Shown here piece by piece: positions 34,356 to 42,550 of a stretch of DNA of 64,000 bases. The notes under the pieces were generated by a model. That model saw only the letters and a program-made list of their open reading frames with translations. It had not been told where the DNA came from and ran no database searches. The DNA is from Euzebya tangerina (GTDB lineage Bacteria; Actinomycetota; Nitriliruptoria; Euzebyales; Euzebyaceae): contig NZ_PPDK01000001.1 of NCBI RefSeq assembly GCF_003074135.1, positions 3,100,001 through 3,164,000 of the forward strand, read 5' to 3'. Both the position numbers and the translations under genes were made by a program. The stretch's first letter is position 1, and each line of letters opens with the position of its first letter.

Positions 34356-36962
34356 GCCACCGACGCCGAGGCCTCGCACTCCACGATGCCGCAGGCGACG
34401 TACCGACTGCAGCTCACCGCGGACCACCCCTTCGCGGAGGCGGCGGCGCTTGTTCCCTACCTCGCACGTCTCGGCGTCTCCCACCTGTACGTCTCCCCGA
34501 TCCTCGCGGCCCGCCCCGGGACCCGGCACTTCTACAACGTGGCGGACCACGGCAAGATCGACCCGGTGCTGGGTGGCTACGAGGGCCTGGTCGAGTTGGC
34601 CGAGACCGCGCACGCGGCGGGGCTCGGGTTGATCGGGGACATCGTCCCGAACCACATGGGGATCGGCCAGTGGAACTCCCGGTGGGAGACCCTGCTGCGC
34701 GAGGGTCAGTCGTCGCAGGACGCCAAGTTCTTCGACATCGACTGGGAGACCCCGCTGCCGGGCGCGGCCGGCAAGGTCATCCTGCCGGTGCTGGAGCGAC
34801 CGTACGGCGAGGAGCTCGCCGCCGGCAACCTGGGCCTGCAGGAGATCGATGGTGAGCTACGCGTCACCTACGACACGCTGACCTTCCCCCTCAACGCCGA
34901 GACCACCCGTGCGGTGGAGCGGTCGGGCAGCGAGCGGCTGGTCGGCACGCCGGGAGAGCCGCGGTCCTGGAGTCGGATGCACTCCCTGCTGGAGCAGCAG
35001 CACTACCGGCTGGTGGGCTGGAAGGCCGGCAAGCGGCTGATCAACTACCGGCGCTTCCTCCACATCACCGAGTTGGCCGCACTGCGCGTCGAGGACCCGG
35101 TCGTGTTCGAGGCCACCAACGGACTGATGATCAAGCTGGTCACCGATGGTCTCCTCGATGGCCTGCGGGTCGACCACATCGACGGACTCGCCGATCCCAC
35201 CGAGTACCTCACGCGTCTGCGGAACCGGGTCGGCCCGGACGCGTGGTTGGTCGTCGAGAAGCTGGCCCGCCCGGACGAGCCGCTCGACGTCCGCTGGCCG
35301 GTGGACGGCACGACGGGGTATGAGCTGCTCCGGGTTGCCCTCGGTGTGCACCTCGATGCCGACGGCATGGCCGAGCTCCGTCGGCTGGCGGCCCGCCACG
35401 GCGCGTTGCCCGGTGAGAACGACCTGATGGTCCTGAAGCAGGTCATGGTCGAGGAGCACCTGGGCCCTGACGTCCGTCGTCTGGCACGCGTCACCTGGAA
35501 TGCCTGCCAGCAGAGCAACGACGTCCGCGACGTCGACTACCGAACCCTGCTGGAGGCCGTCAGCCGGTTGTTGGTCGCGATGCCCGTCTACCGGACCTAC
35601 GTCGATGCGGAGACCGGCCAGGCCAGCGGCCGAACGGTGGAGATCATCGAGCGCGCAGTCGCCAGCGCCAAGGCGGCCGACAGCGGCGACACCATCCCGG
35701 ACGTCCTGTGGCGGTACCTGAGCCGGCTGTTCTCCGGCCAGATGCCCCGCGCCATCGCCGCCTCCGAGGCGATCACCCGGTTCCAGCAGATCTCTGGTCC
35801 GGTGATGGCACTCGGCGTCGAGGAGCGCCTCTTCCTGCGCCACAACGCCATGGTCGCCGCGTGTGAGCTGGGATCAGACCCCTTCGAGCCGGCCCTCGAC
35901 CTCGACGAGGCCTGGGAGGCGATCCAGCTGCTGCCGGATCGGGGCATGCGCACGACGGCGTCCCACGACACCAAGCACGCCGAGGACGTCCGACAGCGCA
36001 TGGCCGCCCTCAGCGGGATGGCGCAGCGGTTCAGTGCGCTTGCCGACGAGGTCCTCGCAGCCACGGATCCGCCGCTGGCATCCCTCGGCCTGCGACTGCT
36101 GCAGGTCGCCGTCGGGGTGTGGCCCATCACGGATGACGGGTCAGGTGACCTGACGGAGATCCTGGACGTTCCTGACCTCCACAGGCGCTTCACCGAGTAC
36201 GCCCTACGCGTGGCCCGGGGGCAGAACATCCTGACCAGCTACACCGAGAAGGAGCCGGAGGCCGAAGCCGCAGTACGTCAGTGGTGCGACCGGGTGTTCG
36301 ATCCGGACGGCCCGATCGCCGGACGACTGCGCCCGCTGGCGGTGGCGGCCGCAGAGATCGGCATGGTGGCGTCGCTGTCCCAGATCATGCTGCGCCTGGC
36401 CACCGGGGGCACCGCCGACACCTACCAGGGCACCGAGCGGTGGGACGACTCCCTCAGCGACCCGGACAACCGGCGGTCCTTCGACTACACCGACCGGCGG
36501 GATGCGGAGGAGCGCTGGAGCCAGTCGACGCCGGACCTCGAAGAGCTCTGGGCCAACCGGCGGAACGGTGAGGTGAAGCAGTGGGTGCTCGGACAGGCGC
36601 TGCGGGCTCGGCGGGCGCACTGGTCGGTCTTCGAACCCGGCTCGACGCTGCACCGCTGTGCTGTGACCGGTCGGTGGTCCGACAGCCTGCTGGTCGGTCA
36701 CCGCAGTGCGGCAGACGATGGCGACCAGTGTCAGGCCGTTGTGATCGCTCCGGTCTCGCTGGGCCGCCTGACCGATGGTGGACGATTCCCTGCGCTGGGC
36801 CGCGTCTGGGGTGACACGGCGGCAACGCTGCCCCCGTTGACCGAGGGCCGAGTCTGGCGAGATGCGTTGACAGGAGCCACGCTGGAGGGAGGCGACACCA
36901 CCCGGATCGCCACCATCCTGACGTCGCTCCCCGTTGCGCTGCTGATCGCAGACCTTCCATGA
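34296..36962 (+). CDS. treY: Maltooligosyltrehalose synthase TreY
   Basis: An 888-residue GH13 enzyme that turns the reducing end of maltodextrins into a trehalosyl unit. TYRLQLTADHPFAEAA, SPILAARPGTRHFYNV and GDIVPNHMGIG open the barrel; GLRVDHIDGLADPTEYL holds the nucleophile region, and RTTASHDTKHAEDVR and TYQGTERWDDSLSDPDNRR are TreY-specific. The first ~30 residues are an extra tail of VTSAD repeats. The gene overlaps glgX upstream (GTGA) and the DUF368 gene downstream (ATGA). The usual partner treZ, which releases trehalose, is not in the window. Confidence 0.95.
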   Translation: MTSADVTSADVTRADVTSADATDAEASHSTMPQATYRLQLTADHPFAEAAALVPYLARLGVSHLYVSPILAARPGTRHFYNVADHGKIDPVLGGYEGLVELAETAHAAGLGLIGDIVPNHMGIGQWNSRWETLLREGQSSQDAKFFDIDWETPLPGAAGKVILPVLERPYGEELAAGNLGLQEIDGELRVTYDTLTFPLNAETTRAVERSGSERLVGTPGEPRSWSRMHSLLEQQHYRLVGWKAGKRLINYRRFLHITELAALRVEDPVVFEATNGLMIKLVTDGLLDGLRVDHIDGLADPTEYLTRLRNRVGPDAWLVVEKLARPDEPLDVRWPVDGTTGYELLRVALGVHLDADGMAELRRLAARHGALPGENDLMVLKQVMVEEHLGPDVRRLARVTWNACQQSNDVRDVDYRTLLEAVSRLLVAMPVYRTYVDAETGQASGRTVEIIERAVASAKAADSGDTIPDVLWRYLSRLFSGQMPRAIAASEAITRFQQISGPVMALGVEERLFLRHNAMVAACELGSDPFEPALDLDEAWEAIQLLPDRGMRTTASHDTKHAEDVRQRMAALSGMAQRFSALADEVLAATDPPLASLGLRLLQVAVGVWPITDDGSGDLTEILDVPDLHRRFTEYALRVARGQNILTSYTEKEPEAEAAVRQWCDRVFDPDGPIAGRLRPLAVAAAEIGMVASLSQIMLRLATGGTADTYQGTERWDDSLSDPDNRRSFDYTDRRDAEERWSQSTPDLEELWANRRNGEVKQWVLGQALRARRAHWSVFEPGSTLHRCAVTGRWSDSLLVGHRSAADDGDQCQAVVIAPVSLGRLTDGGRFPALGRVWGDTAATLPPLTEGRVWRDALTGATLEGGDTTRIATILTSLPVALLIADLP

Positions 36963-37888
36963 CCACACCTGGCTCGCCACCGCTCCAGACCACCACGACC
37001 ACCCGCTCGCCCCTGATCCTCCGCGTGGCTCAGGGTATGGCGATGGGCTCAGCCGATGTCGTCCCGGGTGTCTCCGGCGGCACGGTCGCCCTCATCCTCG
37101 GCATCTACACGACCCTGGTGGGTGCGATCGAGTCGGTTGCCTCGACCGCCGGCTCCCTGGTGCGGGGCGATCGGGTCTCCGCCGCCAGACACTGGCGAGC
37201 GGTGCCGTGGGGCTTCGTCCTCCCCCTCGGGACCGGCATGCTCGTCGCGCTCGCGATCGGCTCGGTGGTGCTCCCGCCGTTGCTCGAGGGCTACCCGGTC
37301 CAGACCAGCGCGGCGTTCTTCGGGATGATCGTCGCGTCCCTCGCGGTGCCGTGGCGCAAGGTCGCCCCACGTGGGGTGCGGGAGTACGCCGTGCTCGTGG
37401 GGCTGACCCTCGTGGCGTTCGTGATCATGGGGCTGCCAGAGACCACGGTCAGCGGTGAGGTCTCCCTGCTCCGGATCGGCGCGTCGATGGCGGTGGCCAT
37501 CTGCGCGATGATCCTGCCGGGGGTGAGCGGGGCGTTCCTGCTGGTCGCCCTCGGCGTCTACGAGCCGGTCCTCGAGGCCGTCAGCAGCCTGGACCTCCCG
37601 GTCCTCGTCACGGCGGTCGCCGGTGCCGCGTTGGGACTGGGGCTGTTCTCCAAGGTGCTCGGCCACCTGCTGGACCACCACCTGTCGATCACGATGGCCG
37701 GTCTCACGGGACTGATGATCGGTGCGCTGCGCGTGCTGTGGCCGTGGGGTGGGCTGGAGGGTCGGCTGGACGCACCGCCGGCCGCTGGTGAGGCCGTCGT
37801 GGCGCTGGTGGTCGCCGTCATCGGGTTCGTGCTCATCCGGACACTGGTCGTGGTGGGCGAGAGGACGTCGCCCGCTGACCCGGACTGA
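36959..37888 (+). CDS. DUF368 membrane protein, PopT-type undecaprenyl-phosphate translocase family
   Basis: A 309-residue protein with about eight to nine hydrophobic segments. The paired family motifs MGSADVVPGVSGGTVALILG and AMILPGVSGAFLLVALGVYE form an inverted duplication. DUF368 proteins (PopT) have been reported to move undecaprenyl phosphate back across the cytoplasmic membrane for cell-wall lipid recycling; that role is inferred here from the family. The ATG overlaps the treY stop, so it is the last gene of the glgX operon. Its last 56 bases overlap the convergent GT4 gene. Confidence 0.85.
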   Translation: MTTPGSPPLQTTTTTRSPLILRVAQGMAMGSADVVPGVSGGTVALILGIYTTLVGAIESVASTAGSLVRGDRVSAARHWRAVPWGFVLPLGTGMLVALAIGSVVLPPLLEGYPVQTSAAFFGMIVASLAVPWRKVAPRGVREYAVLVGLTLVAFVIMGLPETTVSGEVSLLRIGASMAVAICAMILPGVSGAFLLVALGVYEPVLEAVSSLDLPVLVTAVAGAALGLGLFSKVLGHLLDHHLSITMAGLTGLMIGALRVLWPWGGLEGRLDAPPAAGEAVVALVVAVIGFVLIRTLVVVGERTSPADPD

Positions 37889-39056
37889 CGCGCCGGTACA
37901 CCTCGATCGTGTGGTCGGCGGCTTGCCGCCAGGTGAACGACGTCGCGCGGGCGGGGCCCCGGGCGCGCAACCTGGCTTGAGCCGAGGGATCGCGGAGGAG
38001 GGAACGGAGCGCGCCCCGTAGGGCCTCGACGTCGCCGGGCGGGACCAGCACGCCTGCGTTGCCAACCACGCCGGTGAGCCCACCCGTGTCGCTCGCGATG
38101 ACGGGCACGCCGGCTGCCATGGCTTCGAGGGCGGTCAGGCCGAACGGCTCGTAGAGGGAGGGGATGATGGCGACGGTCGACTGGCCCAAGAGCCGGACCA
38201 GGCCCTCACGGCGCTGGTGACCGACGAAGCGGATCCGGAGGGCCGGTCTGGTGCCGCCGCCCCCGATCGGCGCCCGCCGCCGGCCGAGGATCCGTACGGC
38301 CTGGTCCTTGAGGGCGGTGGCATGTGTTCCCTCACCGGCGATCGTGACGGTCAGATCGCTGGGGACGTCGAGATCGGCGAGCGCGTCGAGGAGCACGTGG
38401 ATGCCCTTCTCGTACTCGAGCCGTCCGGCGGCGAGCACCCGCAGGCCCGTCGTCGACGGAGCGTCGCCACCCGACCATGCCGCGATGTCCACGCCGCCCG
38501 CGATCACCTCGACCGTCGCGGGGTCCGCGTCGAGCTGCTGGATCAGGTGGTCGCGCATGTGGGACGCACAGACGATCACCCGATCGGACCGCGCGACCAG
38601 GTGCCGCTCCTGCGCATCGATCCAGCGGGAGAGGCCAGGTGGCAGGAAGCCCTGATGGCGACCTCGCTCGGTGGCGTGGATCGTGGTGACCAGCGGCACA
38701 CCCCACGCTGCAGCCAGCACCAGGGCCGCGTGGCCGGCCATCCAGTCGTGGACGTGGATCACCTCGGGACGGTCCTGGTCCGATGCGTCGAGGACCCGGT
38801 CGACCATGGCCATCCCGGCGTCGAGGACACCCGCGACCCAGTGATCCGGGTGCAACCCCGGCGCCGTCCGGTTCGCACGGAGCACCGTGGGTCCCGTTGT
38901 CGCCGCTTGGTCGTGCGTGCCATTCGCCAGGGCGGGGGTCAGCACGGCCACCTCCAGACCAGCGCCCACCTGTGCTCGGCTCAGCTCCGCGACGTGACGC
39001 CCCAACCCGCCGTAGAGGCGTGGCGGGAACTCCCACGACAGGTGCAGCACCTTCAC
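37833..39056 (-). CDS. GT4 glycosyltransferase, GlgM/GlgA-like alpha-glucan synthase group
   Basis: A 407-residue GT-B enzyme. The N-terminus VLHLSWEFPPRLYGGLGRHV is the donor-site region of the GlgM/GlgA-like group. VIHVHDWMAGHAALVLA, LAAGRLEYEKGIHVLLDALA and PSLYEPFGLTALEAMAAGVP (E-X7-E motif) are also typical. Such enzymes use ADP-glucose to make maltose-1-phosphate or extend alpha-glucan, which fits the neighbouring glgX/treY and the distant glgE cluster; another sugar donor is possible. GTG 39056 lies 7 bases after a TACCGT box. The 3' end overlaps the DUF368 gene by 56 bases. Confidence 0.8.
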   Translation of the reverse strand: MKVLHLSWEFPPRLYGGLGRHVAELSRAQVGAGLEVAVLTPALANGTHDQAATTGPTVLRANRTAPGLHPDHWVAGVLDAGMAMVDRVLDASDQDRPEVIHVHDWMAGHAALVLAAAWGVPLVTTIHATERGRHQGFLPPGLSRWIDAQERHLVARSDRVIVCASHMRDHLIQQLDADPATVEVIAGGVDIAAWSGGDAPSTTGLRVLAAGRLEYEKGIHVLLDALADLDVPSDLTVTIAGEGTHATALKDQAVRILGRRRAPIGGGGTRPALRIRFVGHQRREGLVRLLGQSTVAIIPSLYEPFGLTALEAMAAGVPVIASDTGGLTGVVGNAGVLVPPGDVEALRGALRSLLRDPSAQARLRARGPARATSFTWRQAADHTIEVYRRVSPGQRATSSRPPRPVSG

Positions 39057-39063
39057 GTCGGTG

Positions 39064-39069
39064 ACGGTA
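39064..39069 (-). promoter_or_regulatory. -10 box of a leaderless promoter for the GT4 gene
   Basis: TACCGT with 7 bases to GTG 39056; 9 bases from the opposing -10 at 39079. Confidence 0.6.
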
Positions 39070-39078
39070 CGCCACACG

Positions 39079-39084
39079 TATCCT
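39079..39084 (+). promoter_or_regulatory. -10 box of a leaderless promoter for the alpha/beta hydrolase
   Basis: TATCCT with 8 bases to ATG 39093. The whole divergent control region is 36 bases. Confidence 0.6.
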
Positions 39085-39092
39085 CGGTGCCC

Positions 39093-39920
39093 ATGGACGG
39101 TGCCGCAGTCTCTGATGCCTACATCGACGATCACCTCATCCGGTTGGGATCGGGCGAGCCGCTGCTGCTCGTCCACGGCCTGGGGCACTGCAAGGAGGGG
39201 TGGGACCCGGTGTTGCCCGCTCTGGCTGGGCGCTTCGACGTCTGCGCACTGGACCTCCCCGGGTTCGGCGGCGCCCCACCGCTCCCGCACACGCCCGACG
39301 ACCGTGCTCTGGCCACCTGGTGTGCGGCGGTCATGGACGTGCTCGGGTGGGACCGGGCCCACATCGTCGGCAACTCACTCGGCGGCCTGATCGGCCTCCA
39401 CCTGGGCGCGGCCGGACGGGCGCTGTCGGTCACCGCGCTCTCCCCGGGCGGACAGATCGTCGGCTGGGAGGGCACCTACGCCACGCGGATGCTCCGGCTG
39501 ATCAAGCGCATCGCTCCGACGCTGGGCACCGTGCCCCTCCTGGTCGACACCGACGCCGGGCGACGAGTGCTCTACGGCCTCGTCTTCGGGCACCCCGAGC
39601 GGCTGACACCCGGCTATGCGCGACTCTCGGCTGCCGCGCTGACCCGAGCAGACGGGTTCGACGACACCCTGGATGCGGTCACGCTGGTCGTCCAGGATCT
39701 CCCACCGCCACAGGTCCCGACGACGATCGCCTGGGGGACCCGCGACCGGCTGCTGTTCCCCCGCCAGGGTCGTCGCTGGCACCAGGCACTGCCCGGCTCC
39801 CGGTTGGTTGCACTGCCGGGTCTGGGACACACCCCGATGCCGGATGACCCCGAGATGGTGGTCGAGGTCGTGACCCGGACGGCGGCAGCCGCGACAAAGG
39901 TCGACGTGGCGGCCGCATGA
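39093..39920 (+). CDS. Alpha/beta fold hydrolase
   Basis: A 275-residue hydrolase. The oxyanion motif HGLGHCKEGW, nucleophile GNSLGGLIGLH, acid in AWGTRDRLLFP and histidine in LPGLGHTPMPDDP give a complete triad. No signal peptide. ATG 39093 fits the TATCCT box; the frame opens much further upstream, antisense to the GT4 gene, which is rejected. The stop overlaps the ATG of the beta-helix gene (ATGA), so the two are co-translated. Substrate unknown. Confidence 0.88.
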   Translation: MDGAAVSDAYIDDHLIRLGSGEPLLLVHGLGHCKEGWDPVLPALAGRFDVCALDLPGFGGAPPLPHTPDDRALATWCAAVMDVLGWDRAHIVGNSLGGLIGLHLGAAGRALSVTALSPGGQIVGWEGTYATRMLRLIKRIAPTLGTVPLLVDTDAGRRVLYGLVFGHPERLTPGYARLSAAALTRADGFDDTLDAVTLVVQDLPPPQVPTTIAWGTRDRLLFPRQGRRWHQALPGSRLVALPGLGHTPMPDDPEMVVEVVTRTAAAATKVDVAAA

Positions 39921-41380
39921 GCTCGACCAGGGCGGTGGTGATCGGCGCTGTCGTGATCGGACTGGGCATGGCCGCCGTGGGCTACGTCCTGGCCCTGCTG
40001 ACCGGCCCCGAGGTCCCCGAGGGCTTCCTAGACGGCGAGTACGTCCGCGTGACCCCCGAGGAGGACCTGGCCGCCATCGTCGCCGCCAATCCGGCAGGCA
40101 CGACCTACCTCGTCGGTCGTGGCGTCCATCGTGGCCACACGATCGCACCCAAGGACGGCGACACGATCGTCGGGGAACCGGGTGCGGTCCTCAGCGGCGC
40201 GGTCGAGCTGACGACCGAGGACTTCTCCGAGACCGACGAGGGATGGGTGAGCGGGGAGCGAACCGAGGAGCCCTTCTTCCACGGCCCCACCTACGACGGG
40301 TTCGAACGCCACGCCGCGCAGCACGAGCTGTGGGGCGGCGTCGAGCGGCTCGAGCACGTCGCGACCCGAGCCGAGGTCGACGAGCCCGGCGAGTGGTTCT
40401 TCGACTACGACGCCGATGAGATCCTGATGTTCGACCCGCCGAGTCGGTACCTGGGCCTCGAGCTGTCGGTGCTGGACGACGGCATCCGGTCGGAAGCGGC
40501 CGATGTGACCATCCGGGACCTGACCGTCACCCGCTACGCCACTCGGGCACAGATCGGTGCCATCCAGGCGGACGGTCCCGGGTGGGACCTGTCGAACCTG
40601 ACGGTCACCGACAACCACGGCGTCGGCGTGCGGCTGGGTGATGGTGCCCAGCTGCGTGACTCGCTGGTCAGCAACAACGGGCAGATGGGTGTCCGCGGGG
40701 AACGTGGCAGCGGCATGCGCGTGGAGAACACCGAGATCGCCTACAACGCGAGCCTGCAGTTCGAGTGGTTCTGGGAGGCGAGCGGCACCAAGTTCCTCTA
40801 CGTCCGCGACTTCACGTTCATCAACAACTGGGTCCACCACAACGGCGGACCTGGGATCTGGTTCGACATCGACACCTACGACAGCGCGGTCATCGGCAAC
40901 CTGGCCGAGCACAACGAGGTCATGGGCATGTTCATCGAAGCCTCATTCGGGGCCGAGATCACCTCCAACACGTTCCGCAACAACGGCTTCGGCCCCAATG
41001 CGGGACGGCTGGGGGCCGGCCTGTCGGTATCGGCCGTGTCGGATGCGGTGGTGACGGACAACCGCTTCGAGGACAACGCCATCGAGTTCTCCGGGATCCA
41101 CTACCGCCGCGAGTCGGAGGAGACCGGCGAGACCTACACCATCGAAGGCCTCGTCTTCTCCGACAACCACGTCGAGGCGAACAGCGAGGGAGCCGTCGCG
41201 TTCTACGTCGACACGGGCGAGGATGAGCTGTACGACAGCGACCAGATCACCTTCACCGACAACACCTACGTGCTCGGCGACTGCGAGCAGTGCTTCCAGT
41301 GGGGTGAGCTGATCGACACGCGGGGCTGGCTGGCGCTCGGCAACGACAGCGAAGCGGCCATCCAGCAGGCGTCGGGCTAG
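39917..41380 (+). CDS. Membrane-anchored or secreted parallel beta-helix protein
   Basis: A 487-residue protein. Residues 7-30 are a hydrophobic signal-anchor (AVVIGAVVIGLGMAAVGYVL). From about residue 180 on it has repeated short strands with Asn turns (VTDNHGVGVRLGDGAQLRDS, VSNNGQMGVRGERGSGMRVE, NTFRNNGFGPNAGR), the pattern of right-handed parallel beta-helices (NosD/PbH1-like). Many such proteins act on or bind polysaccharides. A Cys pair (CEQC) lies near the C-terminus. Co-translated with the alpha/beta hydrolase. No catalytic family recognised. Confidence 0.75.
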   Translation: MSSTRAVVIGAVVIGLGMAAVGYVLALLTGPEVPEGFLDGEYVRVTPEEDLAAIVAANPAGTTYLVGRGVHRGHTIAPKDGDTIVGEPGAVLSGAVELTTEDFSETDEGWVSGERTEEPFFHGPTYDGFERHAAQHELWGGVERLEHVATRAEVDEPGEWFFDYDADEILMFDPPSRYLGLELSVLDDGIRSEAADVTIRDLTVTRYATRAQIGAIQADGPGWDLSNLTVTDNHGVGVRLGDGAQLRDSLVSNNGQMGVRGERGSGMRVENTEIAYNASLQFEWFWEASGTKFLYVRDFTFINNWVHHNGGPGIWFDIDTYDSAVIGNLAEHNEVMGMFIEASFGAEITSNTFRNNGFGPNAGRLGAGLSVSAVSDAVVTDNRFEDNAIEFSGIHYRRESEETGETYTIEGLVFSDNHVEANSEGAVAFYVDTGEDELYDSDQITFTDNTYVLGDCEQCFQWGELIDTRGWLALGNDSEAAIQQASG

Positions 41381-41476
41381 CGCACACCTCCCGGGCAGTG
41401 GCCGTCCAAGTGGTCACGCGACGGCGCGGTAGGGTCCGGGTCTGACGACCATCCGACAGATCAGGAGGGCACGAAC

Positions 41477-42472
41477 ATGGCAGCAGCATTCGGATCGGTG
41501 TTCGCCGGGCGCATGGGCATCACCCACTTCGCGGAGGGTTCGTTCGAGGTACCGGAGCTGATCGACACGGGAGAGCTCACGCTGAGCCCGGCTGCCCACG
41601 CACTGCACTACGGCTCGTCGTGCTTCGAGGGCCTGAAGGCCCACAAGGGTGCCGATGGGGTCACCCGGATCTTCCGCCTGGACGCTCACGTCGAGCGGAT
41701 GCGCCGCAGTGCCGAGCTGCTGATGCTGCCCGTGCCATCCGCCGACCTCCTCAGTGGCCTCATCAGTGACGTGGTCGCGGCCAACCTGGACGACGTGCCG
41801 GACGCACCCGGCGCGCTATACCTGCGACCGGTGCTGCTGGGAACCGAACCCAACATCGGGGCGGCTGCGCGGCCGTCATCGACGGCGTTGCTGTACGTGT
41901 TGGCCTCGCCGGTGGGGGACTACTTCGACTCCTCCCGAACGCTGACAGTGGCGGTGGAGACGGAGTTGCCACGCACCACGCCCCAGTTCGGCCGCATCAA
42001 GACCGGTGCGAACTACGCGATGGCGCTGGGCGTGACCCTGCAGGCCAAGGCCGAGCACGAGGCCGATCAGGTGCTGTTCGCCCCCGGCGGCATCGTGCAG
42101 GAGACCGGCGCCGCGAACTTCCTGATGATCGCCGGCGACACGGTGGTCACCCGGGCGCTCGACGCGAGCTTCCTGCACGGTGTCACCCGGGACTCGGTCC
42201 TGACGTTGGCCGCGGATCACGGGTTGACCGTGGAGGAGCGGGACCTGAGCGTCGACGAGTTGGCCGGAAAGGCCGGTGCATGTGAGGCGGTGCTCTCGGG
42301 CACCGCCGCCGTCCTGGCCCCCATCGGTCACCTGGTCATCGACGGCAAGCGCCTCGAGGTCGGCGACGGCGAGATGGGTCCGCACACCCGGGAGCTGCGT
42401 GAGGCGCTGCTAGCCATCCAGCGGGGTCAGGCGGAGGACGCCCACGGCTGGACCAGACCAGTCGGCGCGTAG
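41477..42472 (+). CDS. ilvE: Branched-chain amino acid aminotransferase
   Basis: A 331-residue fold-type IV PLP enzyme for the last step of Ile, Leu and Val synthesis. The PLP lysine is in FGRIKTGANYAMA; HALHYGSSCFEGLKA and VQETGAANFLMI are family signatures. AGGAGG lies 8 bases before ATG 41477. The gene stands alone; no other ilv/leu genes are adjacent, so amino-acid-specificity is inferred from motifs. A GC-rich hairpin starts at its stop codon. Confidence 0.93.
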   Translation: MAAAFGSVFAGRMGITHFAEGSFEVPELIDTGELTLSPAAHALHYGSSCFEGLKAHKGADGVTRIFRLDAHVERMRRSAELLMLPVPSADLLSGLISDVVAANLDDVPDAPGALYLRPVLLGTEPNIGAAARPSSTALLYVLASPVGDYFDSSRTLTVAVETELPRTTPQFGRIKTGANYAMALGVTLQAKAEHEADQVLFAPGGIVQETGAANFLMIAGDTVVTRALDASFLHGVTRDSVLTLAADHGLTVEERDLSVDELAGKAGACEAVLSGTAAVLAPIGHLVIDGKRLEVGDGEMGPHTRELREALLAIQRGQAEDAHGWTRPVGA

Positions 42473-42489
42473 CCGGGCCGTGGCCCGGC
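42472..42489. terminator. GC-rich hairpin after ilvE
   Basis: GCCGGGCC and GGCCCGGC are perfect complements around GT, so a 6-7 bp stem with a small loop can form directly after the ilvE stop. No T-tract. The convergent ABC exporter gene ends at 42551. Confidence 0.45.
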
Positions 42490-42550
42490 CCACGTGGGTG
42501 TGTCGGGTCTGCGTGGTGGGGCGCTCAGAGGTGACACACGTGCCGTGGCT

